A stretch of DNA of 64,000 nt from Takakia lepidozioides (GCA_030704615.1 CM060734.1:19404001-19468000); one strand, 5' to 3'; positions 21,930-34,560 are shown, numbered from the stretch's first letter. The notes: a model not told the origin generated them from the sequence alone. A program made the numbers and translations.

Positions 21930-23145
21930 AGTCCTTCAAGGCTTTTTTCTTGCCCCCTGCACCATCAGTTGGTATACTCCCACACCACAATATTCTGAAG
22001 GCAATAGGATTCAGAACGGCAAGGTCACGCACAGCCCTGCATCGTACGTCGCGCATGAAACAATGCAGATCTTCAAAAAGGTGTTTGCAGTCCTCTTTCC
22101 ACACTCCCCGAAGGGCTGCAAACCCTTCACGCACCTGGGTTCGGGCTTCCTCATATGGGGGCATGCCTCCGTACATGAAGTATCCAATCTGCAGGAAACT
22201 CTCACCCGCATTTGTAATGGCACACTGGCAATCTTCTGTGTTGAGAAGATGATTTCGGAGAGTTAACAAGATGGAGTTTCGGGGAATTGACATAGGTTTC
22301 ATGTTGTGAACGTGAGACATCCAAACCAGACGGAACACCCTGCTGAAAAGCGGAATGTTTGGAGGTGGAGCGTGGTGACAAGCAGCCTCAAGAATGACCA
22401 TCAACCTATCAGATTCATCCTCAGAATGTGTGAACATATCGGGGGGCAACTCAGGGATCTCACCTGCTGCAACAATTTGGTACAGAGGGGACAAACCCCA
22501 GATTCCCTCCTGTTTCTCATCGTATTGTTCTCTATCCCATTTTGCCATGTTGTCGTCAACAAACTGCCTTCTACGAGCCTCCAACTCAGACTGGGCTGCA
22601 ATTCCTTTCATTTCGAAATCCAGCAATGCCATGGCATACTTGTGATGTGCCATCACCAGTTGGCATTCTGCCAACTGAGCAGGATGGTCACGAGTTACTC
22701 CAGGACGTATGGCAAATAGCTCCACCACATTTCCACAACTGTCTTCTCCTCTAGAGGTGCATCAAACTGCTCCCCCGCCATTGCAGAGTCATGGAGCTGG
22801 TCAGTAATAGAGGAAGAGTAACCAAAAACCCTAAACTTGAAAGGCAACTTCAAACAAAATGCAAAGACACGCATCATCAAAGAAGGAGTTGTGACCATGA
22901 AGGTGCAGGCCAAGAAAAAGGTGTGTTACCCGTCGTTTAAGCCACCATTGACCAAAAGCGTTGCCCATCATTTGGTCCCCGAACTCAAATTTCCCAATAA
23001 GAGCCACAAGACGATTGAGAAAAGAAGGCACGTCCAGAGATGGAAATCCATCGGGCAACAAGTCAAACTTCATTAGATAGGTCAGTCCTGGGCATGAAAC
23101 ATGTGCGGGTATGGGAGGCACAACAATATCCGAGGTCAGTAGCAA
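21811..23145 (-). pseudogene. Unknown minus-strand gene, two or more exons with a frameshift
   Basis: The main open stretch (22728-21811, 305 codons) encodes a helical protein with LDFEMKGIAAQSELEARRRQ, WDREQYDEKQEG and many charged residues. Upstream coding pieces continue at 22801-22729 (DQLHDSAMAGEQFDAPLEEK) and 23145-22930 (PSFLNRLVALIGKFEFGDQM). The latter ends at a candidate donor CGG|GTAACA. Joining the pieces needs a 2-base frame change near 22728, so the gene is probably broken. It runs antisense to the zinc-finger ORF and the Ulp1 gene on either side. No family recognised; transposon origin is inferred from context only. Confidence 0.4.
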
Positions 23146-23299
23146 CGATGCCTTGACAAAGCCTTCCCTTGCCTCTTCTCTACTTAGCGGTGCAAGGGTT
23201 GTGGACTTCAGAGGTGTGTATTGCCCTTACCACGGTTCGTGCTACTGCATTTCAGTTCCTGGTGGTTCTTAACAATGTCCCTGGTGTTGTTCTCATTTC

Positions 23300-25423
23300 A
23301 TTTCTTGTCATGGCCACATTTTCACATGCCGATGGTGGGAATCCAACCTACATGACAAACTTGAGGCTGCTCGACAAATCCTCCATGAGGTCCACATTGA
23401 GAGGCTCGCAAGGGATGAGGCACGTTTCTGCAATGCCAAGTGTGGACATAAGGAGGCGGTTGTCCTTGAACCGCAGTCAAGCGCACTCGTTCACCTGAGT
23501 ACAAATACAAACATGGGGGCACTCATTTTGGCCGCTAACATGGCATGCAATTCCACACCTTCTGATGAGGCCAACAATGCAGTGGTAGACCATGTGTTGT
23601 CGGATCATGTCCTCCCTCAGGCCCAAACGATCCTGCCTGCTGAAGAAACTTGTGGCAACATACAGTGCCCACAACCAAGTCCCATGACTCAACTTGAAAT
23701 GGAACTAATCACCACTCAGGTATTTCCTGGATTGTGTCGACCGCCTCCCCCTGTGGCCTCTTTCACTTCAGAACAAACCCTCTGTGACATAACTGAGTTC
23801 CAAAGTCCACCACCCCTTAATATGCGATGTCCCACTGATGAGGGTGCTATTGTACATGCAGTAAGCACTGTTGGATCTTCCGTTACCCCAGCTACCTCAG
23901 TGCTTAAACATGGGACAGAGCCTCCCACCCCCAATGCGATGGTTCTCGCACTGCCTTCGCCCATGCGACCTTACCAAATCTTGTTTGATGGTGCTCATAC
24001 ACCTCACAGTACAGAGGCTACTACACGATTTCATGGTGATGTACATGGCAGTGTCCGGGCATTGAATAAAAATGCATGCATTGACATATTGGGCTCTCGG
24101 ATGTGCAGGATACATGAAGGCCTTGAAAACGTATTGTGAGTTGCGACGCCTGCGCACCCTTTTTCATGCATGATATGGTATACCTTCCATCCACAGTTTG
24201 CAAGTGGCCCGCATGTGCATAATTATGTGGGCGGATTCTCATAGCAATGAGGTATGTGCCTTTTTTGCAGGCGGGCCAGTGGTGCAGTGGTGGCAAAAAC
24301 ACATGACATGGTTTTTGAAGGGCTCTCGGGTTTCGCAAGTTCCTCTTAGACTAGAAGATGCAGATGACTTGCTCTCTGCAAGGGGGTGGATTAGTGACCG
24401 TCTGATGGACTTCTGGGTGTCAGTTAATACTTTCTCTTCCTGAACTTGTGTGAATAAAATCCGTGTTGTAGATAGCTTCACATGGATATGCCTTCACGAT
24501 CATTGTGCAAAGTAGGAAAATCAAGTCGACTCTGTGCGGATTTGGATGCAAAGACGGTTCCCCTTCTTCAGGAGTGAGGGTGTTGAAGCCCTTATTGTGC
24601 CAATTTTATGCAAGTGAGTACAATGTGTATGCATTTATACCTTCTTGTTGCCGTACCTTTGAAGAAGGCCGTGCTCCATTGCTACATGTGGACTAACCTG
24701 CTGTTGTTGCCCCCCTGTGCAGTGACCATTGGAGTCTGGTTATCTTGGAACCGTCTCGCTACCTTCACTTGAATAGCATAAGAAGTTTGCACAAGTACCG
24801 TGCTTTCAAGCCATTTTTTGCTACTTTCTGGGCCATGGTCAGAGGAATCAGCCCAGGAAGCCCCCAGTGGAAGGATGCGACTGACCTCAAGCGGTGGTTC
24901 TGCCCACTTGTTCCACAGTAGGCCAACACATGGCAGTGTGGTCTGTTTGTAGCTCATTACATTGAGCTGTACTTAGTGCAAACGTACTTGAATCCACAAC
25001 CTGGTGGTGCAGGCCCGGTAAGAGGCAGCTGCTCGTGGTTTACATGATCATTTGCTGCCTGTTTTAGTTGTGGACGTTCATGTGCTCGCGCAATGTGCTG
25101 AATCCATGTATCAGGTAGAATGAACATGAATATCCTTACGAAAATTGTATGAATTTCTAACAATGATCATTGTTTGTTCATTGGTTGCTTTTGCATTCTT
25201 TGTTCTTCTTTCTTTGCAGCTCACATCAGACTGGTTCCCTACTGAGGCCGTGCACGAGAAAAGATATGAACTTCAAGACATGATTTTGCACGAGCTTGAC
25301 GGTCACCCATCGCACGAGCCTCCATATGCAGTGCCCAAACCCCCACGCAAAGTTGGAGATTGCAGCAGCCCTGTCCTCCCTGTGCCCACCACTCCAGCTC
25401 CCCTCACACGCAGATGGTGTTAA
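23300..25423 (+). pseudogene. Ulp1-like cysteine protease (peptidase family C48), decayed
   Basis: Exon pieces: 23300-24139 (helix KLEAARQILHEVHIERLARD, then a Pro/Thr-rich region), ~24198-24417 (LEDADDLLSARGWISDRLMD), ~24476-24613 (IWMQRRFPFF, VPILC), 24723-25017 (DHWSLVILEP, TWQCGLFVAHYIE) and 25220-25423. Introns at 24614-24722 and 25018-25219 have GT-AG ends. The motifs match the Ulp1/SENP order: W-x-N/D region, catalytic His in DHWSLVI, the oxyanion Gln and catalytic Cys in WQCGLF. Two defects are visible: the triad Asp expected after HL is Asn (HLNSI), and an in-frame TAG (24919) replaces what is probably Gln. Ulp1 domains are commonly carried by plant MULE and CACTA elements; which element this belonged to is not clear. 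Confidence 0.7.
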
Positions 25424-27225
25424 CGTGCCAAGAAAGTCGGCAAAGCGTTGTGACATTGGATACAATTGGCTACTTAAAGTATTATTTATTAATTGTCTAC
25501 CTTTCTGCGTTGATTTTTGTGGTCCTTTGTTTCCCACAACTGTGTCTTATTCTTCTTACAGGCAGCACATTTCCGACCGTCAGTGCACGTTCTCCGCTTT
25601 GTTTTGCAAGTTCGCTTCAGTCCCTCTTTCCTACCCCCAGTCAACCCTTCTCTACATTGGGGTATGCTATTTCGGGATGTCTCTTCCTTCTCTCTAATGT
25701 TTTCGATTCAAGGGCATGTTGTTCAACATGATGGCAGCCAATGGGATCCCCGTTGCCCCACAATCTGCTCACACTCACTTCATAGTGCCACATTACTGTT
25801 CCGTTTCCTTGCTTACATGTATTGTGCAGTGATATAATGCCCAATACTGAAGACTAGGACTGTTTCAACAAGTATATGTTGACAAGCACTGGTAACTGGG
25901 GTATTTCTCCCTACATGCAACACATGCCTAAATTGCATATACAAGCAAGCCATGAACTGCATGTAAAGGAAATTGGTAACACCCCGCACATACCATTCCA
26001 TGCAACAATCGTAAATGGGCACAATGCACACCCCAGTGCAATCAGTCTTCCTCGCAATCACATGAATGTTATTGTGCTGGTGCCAGTGTGGCAATTGGTC
26101 TCTCAGCAATGATATTGAATATAATTCGTGCCAAGCACCTGTGCTCTACACGCCACGAGGTCCAGTGTGTTGCACAATGGTGAATCAACGAAGTGTAGGG
26201 TTCTCTATGCGTGCCATTCGGATTTCCATAGTGATACATACACAGAGGGCACCTGATATCAGGCTCGGAAATAAACTCCATATATTTCCATGTCTATGGC
26301 ACAATGTTTGAACACATGGGCCTCTCCATCCCCCATCTCTCTTTGCCGTTGTCTTTCATTCAAACACATGAAAGGATAGAATATGCTGATGTTTCCCCTC
26401 CTCGTATACCTGCTCTCCTCCATCTTCACCGAAGCCTGTGCACTTCTCTACAACAATGGTGTCCGTCAACCAAAAAAAAAAAAACTGTTCAAATGTCCTT
26501 TCATACTTCGGCCCCAATTTGTACCCATCCCTATCTCCCAAGGAATATACACTTCTTCTACTTCATCCACTTATGTGTTCTGATTTCAAGGTGCACAAAT
26601 GCAAGCCTGCCTTGCCAGCATCATGGGAGCTGCAAAATCATTCCTTCTAAATTTACATAATTCCCATGTGACCTGTATGTAGAAGGGTAAGTGACACATA
26701 AGAAACGTCCCTTCCCTTCTGCTAATTGCTTTAGGCCAATTGAATGTAATCTTGAAGGTATCACCCTAGGTAAGGAAGATTACGAAAGCAAACAATATTA
26801 TGCATAAATGCCTATTGGTTTCATATGCATTTAATTAAATCTCAGCAAGTTCTGTGTGAACATATGGATGACTGTGGATTGAAGGGTGCCTTTACCAACT
26901 GTCAGGTACCCTTCATAATTGAATTTCACTTCACCCACAGCCCTCTTGAAGCTGGGGGACAAACACATGCAATTAGACCACACCATGCTTGCTTCAGCAA
27001 CATTTGTTCAGATTTTCAGCATGGAACATGCACATTTGCATGCAACCCCTATGCACTTCTGGTGCAAATGAGGCAGTACTAAACGACCAGGCAGTTCCTC
27101 TAGTTCAGCAATACTTATGAACTGCCCCACAAACTCCAGCCTCAGTTTTTGAAAGAGCAAACACATGCACTCAATTGGATCCCCACCTTAAGCCGCCGAC
27201 CGTGTCTTCTATGAAGCATTATCAA
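25424..27225. other. No recognisable gene
   Basis: Only short shadow ORFs. A-run at 26470-26483. Nothing repetitive was matched to other parts of the window. Confidence 0.4.
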
Positions 27226-27953
27226 TTACTTCTCAGATTTTGGCGTGGACGATCCTGCCCCACCTACAAGCAAAGCTAAGAGGGCTGGACAGACTCTAAG
27301 AGCACCCAAGTCCTGCACCAGCTCATCCATGACACAAGTCTCATCGATGTCGGTTTTGTCAATAAAAAAAAGCAGTAGTTGGAGTGAGCCCCAACGACCA
27401 ACTAACACTATGTTCTCCTCTCTCAACCCTATACTGCTTCTTTAGTCGCACTGTAAAGCTACCCTTCACCATCACATTAGTTTTTATACCAGCGAGGGTC
27501 TTCTTCAGGTCCACAATGGGGACCTTGGATAGGAATCCGTCTCGTCTGCCTCCACAATGCTGAAGATCTTTTGAGGACTCCGCAGGTTCACCTCCAACCA
27601 CAAGTACTCCCCAGAAATCCGAGCCTTCGTGGTTGTGTCCACATGAAATCATTTTGCCTGTGCAGCACATGCAATCACATCCCAAATACACAAAGGAACC
27701 CCCATAGTAACATATTGCATAGCATATGACTTTGGGGCATTCGGCTTGTACAACAACACTATTCCTTCCAGACACACTGATTTCTCCATGCTGGAATCAA
27801 ACAAAATGTTTCAACGACAGTGCGTGTCCCTGCCAATCGCAGTTGCAGCACATCCGAGATATCGCGGGGATCTTCAATGGCAACTTCAATAAGACTGCCA
27901 TTTGTACCTGAATAGTATGCCATGACCTGACTTCGTAATGAAAAGCAGCCCAA
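27226..27953 (-). pseudogene. Unknown broken ORFs
   Basis: A 138-codon frame (27775-27359) rich in Cys and Gly (YYGGSFVYLGCDCMCC) contains VPIVDLKKTLAGIKTNVMVK. Near 27365 it must change frame to continue as LLFFIDKTDIDETCVMDELV, ending at 27229. A third piece upstream (27953-27759) contains VAIEDPRDISDVLQLRLAGT. A consistent but broken minus-strand gene is the best reading. No family recognised. Confidence 0.3.
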
Positions 27954-27959
27954 AGGAAG

Positions 27960-28855
27960 TTGGAAACCCCGGTACCAAAAACAAACGCCTTGAAATGTGT
28001 CTGCCTTTGCCCAAACTTAAGTGCGAGTGTGCTTTTTCAGTTGTGACTTAAGCTGCGATTGAACATATGCCAGTTCAAATGCGGTCTGCCAGGTCACCAA
28101 CGATTAGAGCTGCGAAACCGCCAACCCTGCTGCACTGCCACCCTCGGCCCAGACCGATTGGGAAAGCATTCATCAACATTCCGAAAGCAAAATCTTCATG
28201 AGGACGCTTAACCAGCCCTGGTCTCGAACGAGTGAGGTTCACCTCCACTTTATACTGTCTCCTTCAAAAACAATGAAGATATACATTACTGATTTTGAGA
28301 ACTGAAGAAACTAAACATATGCCGTTTCCCATGTTTCACTATTTTTTGGGGCTTTCAGGCAGATGGTCACATAAGCAGCTGTTCCGAGTGCAAGAGTCGG
28401 AATATTATCGGATGGCGCGAAGGCTATAACCTATGCAGCCTTAAGAATAGAAGAGGAGGAAAATGCAACCTCATTTTCTCAAACATCACAGACATTCAGT
28501 TCATGAAATGCACTCAATTCCGATTCTCACCGGCGGCAACAGCTGGATTCCGTTTCGCAACAAAGATCAAACTCGTCGATTGTCGCTCCACATGAAGGCG
28601 AATCAACCAAGCTCCATATGACACATTTTCTCCACAATACTCGTGTAAACAGACACTGCATCATCACAACAAGGACCGTAAGAAGATGAACTTGCAACTG
28701 AGCAGAGTACACAATGATCTGCGACGGTTCTGTGGACATACCAATGCCATTAGCCATAATACTGTCCAACTGAAATAGCCTCCATAGGTACAGTCAAGCA
28801 CACCTTCCTCTTACGTGCCAAAACAACATGAGGTTTGAGGAGGAGACAGACGGAT
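27960..28855. other. No supported gene
   Basis: A minus-strand frame at 28769-28527 (80 codons) could be an exon of the same unknown gene, but nothing supports it beyond openness. Confidence 0.3.
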
Positions 28856-28859
28856 GATG

Positions 28860-29110
28860 ATCTGCGGATGAAAAGGCAATTGAGAAAAGAATGGATGGAC
28901 AATCATGTGTAACCGTGCATGCACACATATTTCATCCGTCGATGGGATGAACAACGGCAGAACATGAGGGTTCAGGATGATAGTGTCGGATGATGGTTGG
29001 CGGATGAAAAGACAACTGACAGAAGAATGGATGAAACTTCATGTGTAACCGTGCAGACGTTACAGACTTCATCGTTCCATGGGATGCACATCGGCGATCC
29101 AAATGGGGTA
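28860..29110. repeat. ~136-bp tandem duplication with GGATGAA/TTCATC words
   Basis: Two units start GCGGATGAAAAG (28866 and 29002). Each contains GAAT GGATG..CATGTGTAACCGTGCA and ends in a TTCATC..GGGATG palindrome (28931-28951 and 29068-29087). A third, more diverged unit lies at about 29927-30010 (ATGTCATGTGTAACGGTGCA). The words relate it to the 3' part of the TGTAGTGTGAA elements. Confidence 0.6.
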
Positions 29111-30330
29111 TTCGAGAAAACAGTTGTTCTCGTATCTACCTTCATTGGAGTCTTTCTTTCAGAGAATTCAGGACTTATGCCTCCAGACTTATGCCTCCAG
29201 ACTTATGCCTCCAGACATGAGGTCACAATGTCACACGATTATATCCACGGTCTGTACCATTTTCCGAACCATGGTTCTCACAGTTATGTTCTCAATGGTG
29301 ATTTGTTATGCTTCAATTTCGCACCAGGTCCTGTTGCTGGTAAAATATGTAAATTGTAACCTGGCATGGACATTCTATTCCGTGACACACAAGCCAACCC
29401 AACCCCATGCAGACTAAGATTGTCGAAGTCTTCGCCACTCCCTCTCACATGCAAAATAAGAGACTACAGATGTGAATTGAGTAACACTACAACAGGTTAT
29501 GCTCACAAAACCTCAATGCATCTGATATTTTAGGGTTTCTGTTCAACTGCCACTTGCATTCATATTGGGCCATGTACAATGTTGCAAATTCATTCCGTAT
29601 GGGTTACTGATATCGTGTTGGAATGGTAGCATCATGCTTCAAATCTGACATTTTGTTACACATGAATTGCACAAGAGCAGGACAAGCTGGAGTCTGAAAA
29701 ACCTACGTGCATCTTCAAGTTGGTTGTTTTATGAGAACTGTGACGAGCATTCACATTAGCGCTTCTAGAATGTTGAGCACGAGAGGAACGATGTATTCAT
29801 TGTGTATATGTACATAACAACATTTTACAAAGCTAGGTTCATTCTCCAGCGACAAAGACTTTACTTAACCTCAATTGAATAAGAGGAGAAGAAGTGAAGC
29901 TGATAAATCCCACAGGGGGATGACTAAACAGAACGGATGGATGACAAACGGATGCAAATGTCATGTGTAACGGTGCAGCCGTTACACAGTGCAACCCTCG
30001 ATGGGATATACATACGTGCTTTTTCTGCTGGTGGGGAGTTCACGTTTGTCCCACCGAGACCTTGTGGAAGAACAGATTGAAAAATTGAATATAAGCACAG
30101 GGTCATTCTGTGTTTCATGTGATTCATCATTGTTTTTCTTCACATCATCTCTTTCAAGAGGGAGTATCAGGAAGTTTTGTTGTTATCTTAGGGTTACCCA
30201 AGTCGTTTCCTGTATACATTGTTTTCCTGGTGTTCTTCTAAGAAAGTCATAGCTCTTTGGAGTCATCTTCTCCACACACTATAGTACTTACATATTCCGA
30301 GGAGACTAATCTATCAAGTTGAGGGTTGCA
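29111..30330. other. No supported gene
   Basis: A 16-bp triplication TTATGCCTCCAGAC occurs at about 29173-29216. Otherwise only short frames without recognisable protein content. Confidence 0.4.
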
Positions 30331-30810
30331 ATGGGATTTGGGGCGGGTGTAGCTTTTAGGCTCCGCAAGATTTATGCAGGATTTGAAGAATTGCCAACCC
30401 GTATTCCCCATGAGGTCATCTTGCGCCTTCTTGAAAAGGTGCAAACGGAAGAGGGGTAGGACAAAGTGTGGGTTTACAAAATCCAAGGAGGAGTCAAGAC
30501 AATGACAGTCCACATGGGCGACCTGAAGTGTTTCTACACAATGGATGAAGAGGAGCAAGGAGCTGTGGTTTTGTGCCATGTGCTGTTAGGTTTCGTGGAC
30601 AGGCTTGTGTTGAAGACCTGGTACCACACAACCAGCCGCTATGAAGGGGAGGGTGTTGTGGATTGGGGGTACCATGTAGATATGAGAGAGGGATGGGTAC
30701 AAGAGTTTCTGGAACTCATCCCAGAAAGTAAGAGGGGCATAATACTCGTAGACCCCTCTAAGGGGTTTTTGGAGGATGAGGTCCGCAGCTATGCAGGACT
30801 GAATGGTTAG
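30331..30810 (+). pseudogene. Unknown ORF with one internal TAG
   Basis: From ATG 30331 the frame reads MGFGAGVAFRLRKIYAGF, then LPTRIPHEVILRLLEKV. It meets a TAG at 30457 (probably from CAG) and continues without interruption for 117 codons (VWVYKIQGGVKTMTVHMGDL, then WGYHVDMREGWVQEFLEL) to TAG at 30808. The continuity across the stop is good evidence of a once-coding 159-residue protein. It is globular and not recognised. It lies on the same strand as the Ulp1 gene. Confidence 0.45.
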
Positions 30811-30979
30811 TGATTGTAAGACTCTCCTGTTTTCATTGAAGACCTGGTACTGGCAGAATTCATTGCACCAGACTCTCGCTTTGTGCCTCCCTATTTTGAG
30901 GTTTGTACATGAAAGTCGGCTTCAGACATATAGTACATGCATGTTGTAACAATTACTTCTCTTAGAGTTGGTATGAGTT

Positions 30980-32830
30980 GGTATGAGTTGAAGACTCTTG
31001 GTTCAAGCTTTCCTTCATTCCTCTAGAAAGTCCTTCACACATGCATGAATCTGCTGAGTGTGACCCACCCAACAATCAGACCCCAATATGGCCAGGTCTT
31101 AAGGCTCGGCCTCCGCATCCATTCTTGGGCAAAAGAAGAGGCGATAGACCTACCTTCGTGAGGGGTTCAGTCCAGTTGTGGGACTTATGTTGGTATACAA
31201 AATTGGTTCAGGAGATTGTTGCAGCTTTCTCATTCCTCTAGAAAGTCCTTCATACATGCATCAACCTGCTGGGGGTGACCTGCAGCTGACCAAGTTTTGC
31301 CCAGCCCCCTTCCAACTGACCGGCCAGACTACGCTAGATGATGTGAGACTGTATGCTGTCCCACCACTATTAACACCACCAGACCAAACCCATACTACCC
31401 TCTCATATAGAGGACCCCCTTGCTCATCTGCAATCTGTAGTCTGCCCTCCCTGTTCCCTAGCTTCTACGCCACTAACTACTGGTACTACAGCCCCTCTCC
31501 CTGCAGCTTACAGCATCCTTGGACGCTGCTTCCCACACATTCAACCACCCACCCAGGTTCCACAACACCTCTAGCTCATGTATCTCTACTCTCCTTCTCA
31601 CTCTCTCTCTCTCTACTAACTACCTGTTTCAACCAGTGGTCATGTGGTAGCTAAATTGGTTGCATGGCCCTCTTGCCTGGGGCAAGCCCATGATCCCCTC
31701 CCAATGCTGTATCGCTGCCCCCACAGCTCCCACTGCTTCACACCCACATAGACACCACATCATTTGCCATCCCCCCTCTTGGAAATTTGGGCTGCTCCAT
31801 CCATTCTCGCATCCATTCTTGGGCAGAAGAAGAGGCGATAGACCTACCTTCGTGCGGGGTTCAGTCCAGTAGTAGGACTTATATTGGTATACAAAATTGG
31901 TTCAGGAGATTGTTGAACCTTTGCTTCGGTCCTCTAGAATGTCCTTCACACATGCATCAAGCTGCTGAGGGTGGGGTGACCTACCCAGCAATCATACCCC
32001 CACATGATCAGGGTTTTAGACTCAGGAAGGATCGCAGTTTCTTAAACCTCTTGAAAGTTGATGAACAGAGGTGCAGGGAACACTATGTTCGACATGGTCC
32101 TGAGTACTCATGACACGTTTTTTGCCACAACATTGTGGCCATAGACCCCGCATCCATTCTTGGGTAGAAGAAGAGGCGATAGACCTACCTTCGTGAGGGG
32201 TTCAGTCCAGTAGTGGGACTTATGTTGGTATACAAAAATTGGTTGAGGAGATTGTTGAAACTTTGCTTCATTCCTGTAGAAAGTCCTTCACACATGCATC
32301 AACCTGCTGAGGGTGACCTGCCCAGCAATCAGACCCCCACATGGCCAGGGTTTTAGACTCAGCCTGGATCGCAGTTTCTTAAACCTCTTGAAAGTTGGTG
32401 ACAGAGCTGCAGGGAGAGACTATGTTCGACATTGTTCAGGCTTTCCTTCATTCCTCTAGAAAGTCCTTCACACATACATGAATCTGTTGAGAATGACCTG
32501 CCCAACAATCAGACCCCAACATGGTCAGGGCTTTAGGCTCAGCCTCGACAAAGTTTGTGAAAGTGGTTGAAAGTTGGTGAACGGAGGCGCAGGGAGAGAC
32601 TATGTTCTTGCTGGTCCTGAGTACTCACGAGACATTGTTTGCCATAGCGTCGTGGCCATAGACCCCGCATCCATGGTTGGGCAGTAGAAGAGGCGGCGAT
32701 AGACCTACATTTGTGAGGGGTTAATCCAGTACTGAGACTTACGTTGGTATATAAAATTGGTTCAGGAAATTGTTCAGGCTTTCCAGATTTCCTGCAGAAA
32801 TCCCTTCGCACAAGCATCCATCTGTTGTAT
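30980..32830. repeat. Irregular tandem repeat, four to five units
   Basis: The anchor GCATCCATTCTTGGGC (or close variants) recurs at 31115, 31809, 32150 and 32667. Each is followed by AGAGGCGATAGACCTAC, TCAGTCCAGT, GGTATACAAAATTGGTTCAG and CTCTAGAAAGTCCTTCACAC. Longer units add CAGGGTTTTAGACTCAG and CTTGAAAGTTG. An unanchored partial unit begins near 30985. Unit length varies (341-694 bp) through insertions, including a CT-rich non-repeat block at 31330-31790. No coding evidence. Confidence 0.7.
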
Positions 32831-33360
32831 ACCCCAAGAGGAGCAGGGCTTTAGGCTGAGCCTCCTGATTTTCAATGTTAGTGAACAGAGGTGTCAGGAG
32901 TATGGTCCTGAATAGGGTTGCTCACTAATGAGAAAACCCCAACACTGAGTGATTCCAACAAGTCCCAGCATGTGTCATTCACTTTCAACTCCACCTGCTG
33001 CACCTACTTCAGAACATATGCAAGTGCATGAACCCGTGCATGTGCAAGTAAGGTGGGAGAACCTTCAAACCATGTGTGCGCAAAATGAAAACCATGAATG
33101 TCGGGAGTATACATTGGACATGAATACATGGAAAGATTGTTGTGACAATCTGTTTTTTGGCATTTACATTGTTCAAGCAAACATCACATGCTTCCATAAT
33201 TCCACTCTGAAGGGTCACACAAACATAGAAAAGAGGCAAACTATCCTCCCCCTGTGAAAGAGGTTCAGGATGCTACTGACCAGTCAACGTCTTTGAAATT
33301 CCACTCATAATTAGGCACCTGAACCTCTTGCCTAATCATTCTCTCTTTCCAAACACACAC

Positions 33361-33921
33361 TCACATATCCCACCGAAAGAAGAAGACTGAGTGGTGGAAG
33401 TGATTGCTCCCCCAATGCGGCAAGACACACAAAAACACCGAGGATGAGTTCTTCCGCAAATGCATAAAGGAAGCAAACATGACATGCATCACTCCATCCT
33501 CAATAGTTAGGCAAATGTCACCAGCCCTGGTCCAAGGTCTTTCAGGTCTGCAACCCTTCTGAAGCTTGCGCATGATGGGGGAAGGAAGTTCGTCCAGCAG
33601 TTTAATGCAGTCCCAGCCTTCATCCACCCATTGAAACAAGGTAAGAATATGAAAACACTCGTTCTCCTTCGAAGGGTCCAGGCCCAAAGCATGTGGCCCC
33701 CACTCTTCGTTAGGAGCACACATGAATCTTGACCTGAGTACAACGGTGTTAGGCTGTTTTGCAGCTGCACTGTTGGTGTCATCGTAAAAGCCAGACCAGC
33801 CCACTCTACCTGCAGATACATGTGCTGTAAGAATGATATCCCCTGCTGTGGGTTTTGACCAATCCACCAATGCTTCCAATCCAGAGATGTGAGTCCCCAC
33901 GATGCCAGTAATATCTACCAC
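33361..33921 (-). CDS. Unknown ORF truncated at a CACTA-like end
   Basis: A 186-codon frame (LTAHVSAGRVGWSGFYDD, then HILTLFQWVDEGWDCIKLLD and GDICLTIEDGVMHVMFASFM), acidic and Trp-rich, with no recognised family. Its first codons sit exactly at the CACTAG terminus at 33921, so the 5' part was probably removed or separated by that element. Confidence 0.35.
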   Translation of the reverse strand: MVDITGIVGTHISGLEALVDWSKPTAGDIILTAHVSAGRVGWSGFYDDTNSAAAKQPNTVVLRSRFMCAPNEEWGPHALGLDPSKENECFHILTLFQWVDEGWDCIKLLDELPSPIMRKLQKGCRPERPWTRAGDICLTIEDGVMHVMFASFMHLRKNSSSVFLCVLPHWGSNHFHHSVFFFRWDM

Positions 33922-34110
33922 ACTAGAAGCATTTGTGTCTTTTCCGAATCGACTGGGTGTCCACCAACCACTCCGGGAACCACTTGGCAGTAAGCGGGAC
34001 TATTGGGAGTCGAAACGGACAATATGGGCCCACGGGGGCATTTCAGACGGCGGGCAGAAGTGGGGTCAACGACTCCGGAGTCGTAGCAAAAATCCGGGCT
34101 ATTTAATTAA
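33921..34110 (+). repeat. CACTA-like 5' terminus and subterminal region (a)
   Basis: Starts CACTAGAAGCATTTGTGTC at 33921. The same start with one change recurs at 40878. The next ~180 bp contain repeated GACTC/GAGTCG words (AACGACTCCGGAGTCGTA near 34069), typical of subterminal arrays. Confidence 0.45.
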
Positions 34111-34374
34111 TTACGTAAATACATAAAATTTGAAAAAACGGAAATTACAAGTGGTTCTAATTACTGCACTTGCGACTAGAAATTTTCATTCATAATTTGA
34201 TTAATGGAATAAAGATATTTCTTCATTAAAGTGAATACATAGTCGACTCAACGACTCCATGAACCACTGCGCATTGATTGCACCCGCCACATTCGCTGAC
34301 GTGTGTTTCACAAAAACAAGTAAAGAAAATGTGGCCTTTGGGGAATAGATATTTTAATATGTACTGCCTCCACC

Positions 34375-34560
34375 TGGAAGTGACATGGAAGGTCCATGGT
34401 CCAGCTTGTAGGGTTTGTCGTTCTGAACACCACCGTGGTGGACATGTATGCCGAATGTGGGAGCATTGAAGATGCGAAGGTAGTGTTCGACTGTGGCTCA
34501 ACGAGATGTGGTGTCGTGGAGTGCGATGATTGCATTGGCAACAAGACAAGGATGTATGCA
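34375..34560 (+). pseudogene. PPR fragment
   Basis: Shifted frames encode VVDMYAECGSIEDAK and the equivalent of a following VFD..ER-DVV segment. It is the 3' piece of a PPR copy immediately upstream of the next PDF-PPR copy. Confidence 0.6.
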
